A model generated the notes under the pieces. The model was not told the DNA's origin, searched no databases, and saw only the letters and a list, made by a program, of their open reading frames with translations. From Bermanella sp036960565 (lineage in GTDB: Bacteria; Pseudomonadota; Gammaproteobacteria; Pseudomonadales; Oceanobacteraceae), in the NCBI GenBank assembly GCA_036960565.1, contig JBALXQ010000032.1:1-64000 (forward strand): 64,000 nucleotides of DNA, given 5' to 3'. Positions 56,501 through 62,599 of the stretch are shown here, piece by piece; positions within the stretch are counted from its first letter, which is position 1, and every line of letters starts with the position of its first letter. The translations under genes were made by a program, and so were the position numbers.

Positions 56501-57502
56501 GCTGATATCCCCAGTTAATATACCTGCCTCTTCCTTTTCAGCATCATAAGCGGTGTAAAAATCGACGCTTTCAGCCAAGTCATTATAGGCGGCAACCAAT
56601 TCATCAATTTTTTCAGTAAAAGACTCTAAATCGGCACCAATGGTGACCGTGACATTTTGTCCCGTGTTATCCGATTGTAGGTTGAGGGTAGTACCTGTGA
56701 TCAAGTCTGTAATTTCGTTAGATTCTCGCGTCACAGACAAACCATTAAAGGTTAAAACGGCATCCTGCCCTCCTTGCGACTCTGTCATGTTGGCAGCCGT
56801 TACCTGATCTGCATTATAACCAAGTGCCTCTAAGCCATCTGTGGATAATGCGCCATTGGCTGTCGCACGAGCGACTATTTCCATACTATTATCTACACCC
56901 GAGTCATCACTGACGATACTTAATCTATAGCCCGCACCATCAAAAACAATGGAAGCGGTTGCTTCCAAAGAGGCATTATTAATAGCGTCGCGCACATCTG
57001 ATAAACTGGCATTAGCAGCGATGGTAACGGTTGCTCCTGTTTTATCGGCATTTTCAGTAAACGTATCATAAGCTCCACCAGGGTCTGTATAAGTCGTTGT
57101 GCCAAAAGTAAATTCCAATACCCCACCGCTGGTGCTCACAATAGAGGTTGAGTCAGCATAAGACTCTGTGGCCAATGAATGCGCTTGAGCAATTTCTTGC
57201 ACTTCAACCGTATAAGTACCTGGCACTGCTGAACTGCCTGCCGTAGCGGTTAAAATGGTTTCATCGCTAGAGCTGGAAACTGTGCCACTAATGACATCGT
57301 CATCGGTTAGGTCAGCCACGATATCTTGAAAAGCCGACATCTTGCTATTGATCTCACCAAAAGCTGAAATTTTCGCTTCGGTTAATTCAGTTCTTGAATT
57401 AATTAGCTTTTCAGTGCCCTCACGATCGGCCGCTATAATTTGCTCAACCAATTCACTGGTTAAGACATTTGAGCCTAAGCCTAATGTTTGTATGCTGGCC
57501 AT
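53549..57502 (-). CDS. fliD: Giant FliD, filament cap protein
   Basis: 1317 aa; FliD is usually 400-700 aa. The N-terminal IQTLGLGSNVLTSELVEQII and the C-terminal coiled coil (QLNTLLETYLKTNTGTLNLK to the end) are standard and must form the cap leg domains. The centre, about residues 400-1200, is filled with at least six copies of a domain with the pattern (F/Y)xxxVDGxxxxxxI, about 40 residues with a helix like IQTAIDTAL, then a beta strand ending SSxxSI. Similar domains fill the flagellin. It starts 28 bp after an RpoN promoter match and ends at a good terminator. Confidence 0.93.
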   Translation of the reverse strand: MASIQTLGLGSNVLTSELVEQIIAADREGTEKLINSRTELTEAKISAFGEINSKMSAFQDIVADLTDDDVISGTVSSSSDETILTATAGSSAVPGTYTVEVQEIAQAHSLATESYADSTSIVSTSGGVLEFTFGTTTYTDPGGAYDTFTENADKTGATVTIAANASLSDVRDAINNASLEATASIVFDGAGYRLSIVSDDSGVDNSMEIVARATANGALSTDGLEALGYNADQVTAANMTESQGGQDAVLTFNGLSVTRESNEITDLITGTTLNLQSDNTGQNVTVTIGADLESFTEKIDELVAAYNDLAESVDFYTAYDAEKEEAGILTGDISIRSAMLGVNNILASAVNGISGKEFESFAELGIERDQNNEFRLKFSVSKFLAAMSDDRDTVINIFGVSGATTDSLIEYSNDSINTKAGEYDINITTLASKGAFEGAIVSTLDFATAVEIDDANDEYTINVDGNTGSFTLAQGSYTTGDSLAAELQSKINGTSDLSSNGAKVSVTYDSANYRFDIISNKYGSSSQVSFTSVDTNSANSLGINELGIGTFDGSDLSALSSSYLVGLGASTVPADASVATTDGINFNLTNATFSLDVDGGGAVAVTVNEDASSSDLNGDSVFGDRNDILQAVQNAIDATALSGDVTASFDNNNKLVFTTSAVGSAKSIEITAIGVTATDTLLGLNDDDGAQTNGRDAGLTLAASDATFDFTLDGIATATTIEVAAGTYTTGNDIATAVETAINTALGVDANFTGLVVGASSDVGTRDISTVIDFNASNAGFVLNVNGTSQEVIINTTPADNIVDIQTALDASFGGGVVTASLSGTGLVLTTDTTGHTEYLQVSSDGRGSQTTAGAVIAAGIDFSGANNATFDMTVDGVTMSVDVNTDASSGDEDDTLSAIQTAIDTALEASGQFQAGDVVAKLDGTSQLILETASKLGVKTANTFGSSASIQISNIAGTTTANMGLVAETKTDGYDAFGVSDDVKFGYDVTANVDYINDSDNGTGHLEITIGGNATTLEFTAASSIASSALGIHLPDGSETTVTTGTDVEGTINGVVANGSGQYLAAQSGNTDATNGYYVANQSAIISAAVVVDSTNDTFTMNLNGVEAEVTISQGTYATGDALAAALESGVNATSAFSSASYSVKAEYTSDAASSLFGKIGLISNITGSTSQVTMTTVSAAAITAYGFESGQADGEVGSNAVGEVDGASGVRIKVLGGATGDRGTINYISGLADQLNTLLETYLKTNTGTLNLKVDGLNDDLAGFAEQQAELDIRMAAQETLLRAKFLAADSIIATIKTTESFLTQQFEAYAAAGK

Positions 57503-57543
57503 ATACGCCTCCGCATGATTGAACTGAACAAATTAAATACAAA

Positions 57544-57558
57544 GCAACTGTTATGCCT
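57544..57558 (-). promoter_or_regulatory. RpoN promoter of fliD
   Basis: The minus strand reads AGGCATAACAGTTGC, with correct GG/GC spacing and a perfect -12 half. The predicted start near 57532 leaves a 30 nt leader. Confidence 0.65.
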
Positions 57559-57610
57559 TATTCCAAATAATCCTGAAAAATAGTCCTTAGGAATACTAGA
57601 TCCTAGAACT

Positions 57611-57647
57611 AAAAATCCCGCTGCTTGCCATCCTAGCAACGCGGGAT
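57611..57647 (-). terminator. Intrinsic terminator at the end of repeat array D
   Basis: On the minus strand a stem ATCCCGC / GCGGGAT encloses TTGC..GCAA around AGGATG and is followed by TTTTT. It would end any minus-strand RNA that covers the array at 57648-57895 and would insulate fliD from it. Confidence 0.7.
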
Positions 57648-57895
57648 ACATTACATCCTTGTAAATCCCCTAACCATTACGTCCTTGTAAATCCCCTAAC
57701 CATTACGTCCTTGTAAATCCCCTAACCATTACGTCCTTGTAAATCCCCTCTTCATGCCATCCTGGCACCGAGGGATACATTACGTCCCTGTAAATCCCCT
57801 CTCCATGCCATCCTGGCACCGAGGGATACATTACGTCCCTGTAAACCCCCTCTCCATGCCATCCTGGCATCGTGGGATACATTACGTCCCTGTAA
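57648..57895 (-). repeat. Tandem GGA-hairpin array D between flaG and fliD
   Basis: Three units of 26 bp (starts 57674, 57700, 57726) are followed by three units of 51 bp (starts 57753, 57804, 57855). On the minus strand they give ACAAGGACGT three times, ACAAGGATGT once, ACAGGGACGT three times and TGCCAGGATGGCA three times, each inside a short stem (UUAC/GUAA or UGCCA/UGGCA). The array is enclosed by terminators at 57897-57938 and 57611-57647. A 68-aa frame exists only because 51 is divisible by three. Candidate non-coding RNA or CsrA-binding array. Confidence 0.7.
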
Positions 57896-57896
57896 A

Positions 57897-57938
57897 TAAA
57901 AAACCCCATTACTTCCTTTAACGGCCGTAATGGGGTTT
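57897..57938 (-). terminator. Intrinsic terminator of flaG / flagellin operon
   Basis: A perfect 12 bp stem AAACCCCATTAC / GTAATGGGGTTT followed on the minus strand by TTTTTTATTT. It lies 81 bp past the flaG stop. Confidence 0.92.
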
Positions 57939-58018
57939 GCTTTAATTTAGCAATAGACTAAACAAGCATAAGGCTTAACAAAGCTTAGGTGTTGCACATC
58001 ACATTAATATGACAGCAC

Positions 58019-58414
58019 TTAAACTTGGGCTTTAAACAATAACGAGGGCTCCTCCTCATTTAGTCTTCGGGCCAGTTCCAACACCATCTCATTTGGGATC
58101 TGCCTAATGAGCTTTTCAGATTCCCTATCGTAAACTTTGATCACCGTTTTACCGCTTTCATCGTCCACTTGAAAATTAAGTGTTCTGGTTGTGTTTTGAA
58201 CATGGTCATTTAATTTAGCAACAGCGCTCTCCACTGCTTTTGAATCCACCTCTGTTGCCACTTTAACCACATTACTGTCCGGCAATGTATTGCCGCTTGC
58301 TTGAACGCTTTGACCTGCTTCTCCTTTTCCCTGCGCCGTTGTAAGAGGCGTGGTGTTTAGCGGAGTGCGAGTCTGGGTATCATTCCTTCCCATATCTGCT
58401 TTAAATTCACTCAT
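58019..58414 (-). CDS. flaG: FlaG, filament-length protein
   Basis: 131 aa. A Thr/Ser/Gln-rich N-terminus is followed by the conserved FlaG core: LNFQVDDESGKTVIKVYDRE and LIRQIPNEMVLELARRLNEE. FlaG affects filament length in several polar flagellates. It lies 73 bp after the flagellin gene; a hairpin in that gap may lower its expression relative to flagellin. Confidence 0.93.
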   Translation of the reverse strand: MSEFKADMGRNDTQTRTPLNTTPLTTAQGKGEAGQSVQASGNTLPDSNVVKVATEVDSKAVESAVAKLNDHVQNTTRTLNFQVDDESGKTVIKVYDRESEKLIRQIPNEMVLELARRLNEEEPSLLFKAQV

Positions 58415-58459
58415 ATGTCACCTCGTCTAAGCTAATCTCTAAAAACTTCGTAGAAAGTG

Positions 58460-58476
58460 GAGCCTCATAGAGGCCC
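58460..58476 (-). terminator. Hairpin between flagellin and flaG
   Basis: On the minus strand GGGCCTC-TAT-GAGGCTC forms a 7 bp stem with one G-U pair, 12 bp past the flagellin stop. No T-tract follows, so it is more likely a partial terminator or mRNA 3'-end stabiliser. Confidence 0.4.
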
Positions 58477-58487
58477 CGTTAACTAGC

Positions 58488-61400
58488 TTATCCAAGTAGA
58501 GATAGCACTTGCTGTGGTGCCGCATTGGCTTGGGCCAGAATCGAAATACCCGCTTGTTGCAGTACCTGGGTTCTGGACAGTTCCGCCGTTTCTGCCGCGA
58601 AGTCAGCATCCTGAATTCGCGAGTTTGCCGCCGACAAGTTATTGGATGTGATCGACAGGTTATTCACCGTGGAATCCATCCTGTTTTGTATCGCACCCAA
58701 GGTTGCCCTTTGGCTTGCCACCGCGCCGATGGCGTTATCCACCGCCTTCAGAGCCGCTTCTGCACCGGCCACCGTGGTGATGTCGATATCTGCGATAAAG
58801 ACACCTGCCTCACTGGAACCGTAAGAACCTACTCGTAAACCCAAGTCTTCCAAGGCTGCTGCGCCATTCTGGCCTGCCGAGATGTCTATGGCACCCGCTG
58901 CACTTAGTGTCACCGAGCTATAGGCAGTTTCCGCGGTAGCGGCAAAGGTGGCCCCACCCGAGATGTCGGCCTCGGCTATGTTCAAGCCAATGGCAGCTCC
59001 TGACAAGGCTTCGATAGAGCCAGCAGAGTCAGTCGCATCCTTGCCCTTGGTGTTTATGACCACACTGATATTACGGCCATCTGCAGCGGTAAGGCTGACG
59101 CCTTCGCCGTTATCGACTGCTGTGACACCGGTTTGGCCCGATATGGCATTGATGGCATCTATGGCAGCGGCTCTGTCATCGGCACCGCCATTTTGGCCGT
59201 TGGTGGTGAGGGTAGCGGTTTCCACCCCGTTGACGATGATGGAGCCCTGTTGGGGGGTATCCGAGGTGGATGTAGCCACCTGCGTGCCGCCATCCAGGGT
59301 GGTAGAATTTACAGTTGCCGTTACTCCCGTTTGGTCGGTGGCGCGGTTAATGGCGGCGGCCATGGATATACCACTGGCTTGCTTAGAGCTAGAATCTGCC
59401 GAGGTATTAGACGAATCATCATCACTGCTTAAGGCGGCTTCGATGGCAACACCATTTAATACCAGGTCACCAGAATCTAAGCCATCCGGTGTGCCCACAC
59501 CATCAACTGCAATATCCGATTTCTGGTAATCTAGCAAACCCGCCATACCAGTAAAGGTATGCGCAGCGGTTGAAGAGGTCAAAATTTCAATACTGGATGA
59601 ACTACCGATCGTGTCAGAAGTAATGGTGACAAAACCAGTATCATTAATTTCTATGTCGACCGTTCCTGATTGACCTGCTGCGGCTAGAGCATCGTTAATC
59701 GTGGTTTCAACATACTGGATTGCAGCATCGGCATCCCCCACTGTTGCCAAGGCTATGTCAACATCAATGGTTTCGCCTCCATCCACACTGATTCTCATAG
59801 TTTCGGCGACAATTCGACCATCATTAGTACCGTTATTTAGGGCCGCGGAGAATACTTGACCCACATCAACGTTTGCTAAGGTGGTGTTATCGCCCACCCC
59901 AATAAGCACACCTTGAGTCGCTGTGTTGCCGTCGTTACCAAATCCATCTAAATTATCCTGAAGGCCTATTTCTTCATAAGCCATGGTGGTCGCCGTGCCA
60001 ATTTCTATGCTGGAATTAGTGCCAAAACTGTTAGAGGTAATGACCAACTGACTATCGTCATTGACCGACACATTCACTGTGCCAGTTTGACCATCGGCCA
60101 GCAAGGTCGCGTTAATTTCGGTTTCTAACGACGTCAAATAAGTATCCAGGCTGTCGAGGTCACCGGTGGTGGCAGTAACATCCAAGGCAATTGACACCTC
60201 ATCGGCACCATCCACGGTAATAGTGAAAGACGTAGTGGTTAGCGTGGTAGCAAAAAGTGCCACCAACGCATCATCTAGACCACCTGTTGAAATTCGCGAT
60301 GCCACAACCGAGCCCTGAGTGGCGATAGCACCCGATACCTCTCTATTCTGACTTGAAGCGTACGCCTGTCCCGCCTGGAAGGTACCCGTCTCTAGACCGG
60401 TACTATCTAGGGAACCACTGCCCGAGTTAATGACGATGTCATCACCATTAATTGAACGCAGGGTAATGGAGCCTTCATAGGTTTGAGAGTCATTTTCAAC
60501 GCCAGTCGCCCCCACAACGCCATTAACGGGAGAGAGCCCTACTGTTGCAGTTGTAATACCGGCTATTGAAGCAGCAGATGTATTTGCACTGGCACTAATT
60601 AAGATTTGGGAATCAGTCCCTTTGGTGTCAGAAGTAATATTTAAGCGGAAACCATCATCTAAGCTCACCGTGACGGTACCCGTCTCGCCAATCGCGGCCA
60701 GTTGTGCATTAATTTCGGTTTCTATGGTGGCTGCGAAGGTATCTAAGTCCCCCACCGTAACAAAGTTACTAGACGGTGCTCCAACCGTTATGGCTACTTC
60801 TACACCACCATCCACAGCGATGGTAAAGAACACATCACCTGTGGTGAAGGTATCGGCACCCACTAATCTCGCAGTACCGTCATTTTCTAATAGACCCACT
60901 ACACCAACATAGTTTGCACTTTCGTTGTCGAGTGAATCACTGCCGGTATCAGCTAGATATATGGCATCCATATCTGATACGGAGATTGCAGTACCGCCCG
61001 ATGAACCCAAACCTAAAAGACCGGAGAGGTTTAGATTGTTAGCCGTATTGGTAATGGTAACCGTATCAATGATGATTGAAGAGCTAGAACCCTCAGTACC
61101 CGAGGTAATAGAAATAATACCGTCGGTAGATGCAACAACAACAGAGACATCTAAATTGGCTGAAGAGATCGCGCTGTCGATTGAATTTTGCAAACTCGTA
61201 ACTACATCATCAATAGTGCTACCAGTGCCCGCGACGGTAACGGTAATTGCTTCTTCACCATCTATGGCGATATTGAATTGCCCTGACAAAGTACCAAATG
61301 CGTCGACCGTTGCCACACCGGTAACAGCCGCCGCGGTGGCTATGGCACCGGAGGTAGTATCACTACCACCTGTCGCCAAGCCAGTGGCCGCTGCTGTGAC

Positions 61401-62390
61401 CGCGTTAGCATATTCATCACCATTTGCATCAAATTTATTAAATACTATGTCAATGTTGCGGCCGTCTTCAGACTGCAAGTTAATGCCCGTAGACACATCG
61501 CCGGTATCGACTGCGGTAATACCGGTTTGCCCCGATACGGCATTGATAGCTTGTAATACAGAGGCTCTATCGGCATCGGCATCCACACCACCTGTAGTGA
61601 TATCGATACGCACATCATTTAACGTTATAGATCCATTGGTAGATGATATTGTCTGACCCGTACCCGATGCCACATTGACATTAACTTCGGCCGCGACACC
61701 GGTCTCATCGGATTTTTCATTGATGGTGTTCGCCTTAGATATGGCCGAACGGTCCGCACCTGAAGTAGAGGCCGTATCATCGGAAGCCGAAGACGCATCA
61801 ACACCAACACCATTAATAACCAGGTCACCATTGGCGATTGCTGAATCGGTACCCAGGGCTGAGATACCCGATTCGATACCCGCACCTAGTTTATCTGCAG
61901 TTAATTGAGCAATGGAAATATCAATTGACTGACCCGCGTTGGCACCAATTTGAAAAGTGGCTTCAAATGAACCGTCAAGAAGTTTACGACCGTTAAAATC
62001 GGTTTCATCTGCAGTACGTGTTACTTCGGCAATAAGTTGATCAACCTCGGCCTGAAGTGCCTCTCTATCCACATCGGAGTTAGTGGCGTTGGCCGACTGC
62101 ACCGACAGTTCACGAATACGTTGTAGGTTGTCGTTCATGGTGCCCAACGCACCTTCTGCGGTTTGCGCTAGCGAGATACCATCACCCGCGTTTCGTATTG
62201 CTACGTTTAAACCTCGAATTTGTGAGGTAAAACGAGTGGAAATTGCCAAACCCGCCGCATCATCCTTGGCACTGTTAATCCGCAAACCTGATGACAAGCG
62301 CTCTAAAGCCTGTTGGTTTGCAGTCTGGGACTTATTCAAGTTCCGTTGCGCCGTCAGGGACGCAATGTTGGTATTAATAATTTGTGGCAT
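58488..62390 (-). CDS. fliC: Giant flagellin
   Basis: 1300 aa; common flagellins have 270-600. The conserved D0/D1 ends are intact: MPQIINTNIASLTAQRNLNK through about residue 175, and from about 1205 to the C-terminal QVLQQAGISILAQANAAPQQ segment. The centre is built from repeated modules. A segment starting DLVINGVGVDASS (about 185-325) recurs at about 970-1115 as DLVLNGVAIEAAL. Between them lie four domains of the VDGxExxxI type at about 373, 520, 722 and 863. Cysteine is absent. AAGGAG lies 8 nt before the ATG. Expression is predicted from a FliA promoter at 62460-62486. The filament outer domain should be exceptionally thick. Confidence 0.96.
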   Translation of the reverse strand: MPQIINTNIASLTAQRNLNKSQTANQQALERLSSGLRINSAKDDAAGLAISTRFTSQIRGLNVAIRNAGDGISLAQTAEGALGTMNDNLQRIRELSVQSANATNSDVDREALQAEVDQLIAEVTRTADETDFNGRKLLDGSFEATFQIGANAGQSIDISIAQLTADKLGAGIESGISALGTDSAIANGDLVINGVGVDASSASDDTASTSGADRSAISKANTINEKSDETGVAAEVNVNVASGTGQTISSTNGSITLNDVRIDITTGGVDADADRASVLQAINAVSGQTGITAVDTGDVSTGINLQSEDGRNIDIVFNKFDANGDEYANAVTAAATGLATGGSDTTSGAIATAAAVTGVATVDAFGTLSGQFNIAIDGEEAITVTVAGTGSTIDDVVTSLQNSIDSAISSANLDVSVVVASTDGIISITSGTEGSSSSIIIDTVTITNTANNLNLSGLLGLGSSGGTAISVSDMDAIYLADTGSDSLDNESANYVGVVGLLENDGTARLVGADTFTTGDVFFTIAVDGGVEVAITVGAPSSNFVTVGDLDTFAATIETEINAQLAAIGETGTVTVSLDDGFRLNITSDTKGTDSQILISASANTSAASIAGITTATVGLSPVNGVVGATGVENDSQTYEGSITLRSINGDDIVINSGSGSLDSTGLETGTFQAGQAYASSQNREVSGAIATQGSVVASRISTGGLDDALVALFATTLTTTSFTITVDGADEVSIALDVTATTGDLDSLDTYLTSLETEINATLLADGQTGTVNVSVNDDSQLVITSNSFGTNSSIEIGTATTMAYEEIGLQDNLDGFGNDGNTATQGVLIGVGDNTTLANVDVGQVFSAALNNGTNDGRIVAETMRISVDGGETIDVDIALATVGDADAAIQYVETTINDALAAAGQSGTVDIEINDTGFVTITSDTIGSSSSIEILTSSTAAHTFTGMAGLLDYQKSDIAVDGVGTPDGLDSGDLVLNGVAIEAALSSDDDSSNTSADSSSKQASGISMAAAINRATDQTGVTATVNSTTLDGGTQVATSTSDTPQQGSIIVNGVETATLTTNGQNGGADDRAAAIDAINAISGQTGVTAVDNGEGVSLTAADGRNISVVINTKGKDATDSAGSIEALSGAAIGLNIAEADISGGATFAATAETAYSSVTLSAAGAIDISAGQNGAAALEDLGLRVGSYGSSEAGVFIADIDITTVAGAEAALKAVDNAIGAVASQRATLGAIQNRMDSTVNNLSITSNNLSAANSRIQDADFAAETAELSRTQVLQQAGISILAQANAAPQQVLSLLG

Positions 62391-62459
62391 TGACTTTCTC
62401 CTTGAGTCCCGGCTTGCAATACTTTGACTGCTGCGGAATTATTTATCTTGTCGATGTAT

Positions 62460-62486
62460 ATAACGGCCCCTTGTAAAGATACTTTA
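62460..62486 (-). promoter_or_regulatory. FliA (sigma-28) promoter of flagellin
   Basis: The minus strand reads TAAA, 15 nt, GCCGTTAT, against TAAA-N15-GCCGATAA. The start near 62450 leaves a leader of about 60 nt. Confidence 0.8.
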
Positions 62487-62552
62487 AGCCTCATATACAA
62501 TTATTTTGTATCCCTAATAAATAATTTATAACGAAATGTAATAAGTGGCGAA

Positions 62553-62568
62553 TGGCACAGGCTCTGCA
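62553..62568 (+). promoter_or_regulatory. RpoN promoter of the maf gene
   Basis: TGGCACAGGCTCTGCA keeps the full -24 hexamer TGGCAC and the -12 TGCA with exact spacing. The predicted start near 62579 leaves about 21 nt before the ATG at 62600. Confidence 0.65.
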
Positions 62569-62599
62569 TGTCATAAGAGATATCAAATAGGTGCCGAAA

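Noticed and set aside
57648..57895. CRISPR array at the tandem repeats
   Set aside because: Units of 26 and 51 bp are contiguous with no unique spacers, and no cas genes are present.
57703..57909. 68-aa frame with repeated YRDVMYPSVPGWHGEG
   Set aside because: It is open only because the 51 bp repeat period is divisible by three; the 26 bp units break the pattern and no ribosome binding site precedes it.
54158..61656. Long plus-strand frames (up to 243 aa) opposite fliD and flagellin
   Set aside because: Shadows of the Ser/Thr/Ala/Val-rich minus-strand genes; no start signals or recognisable domains.
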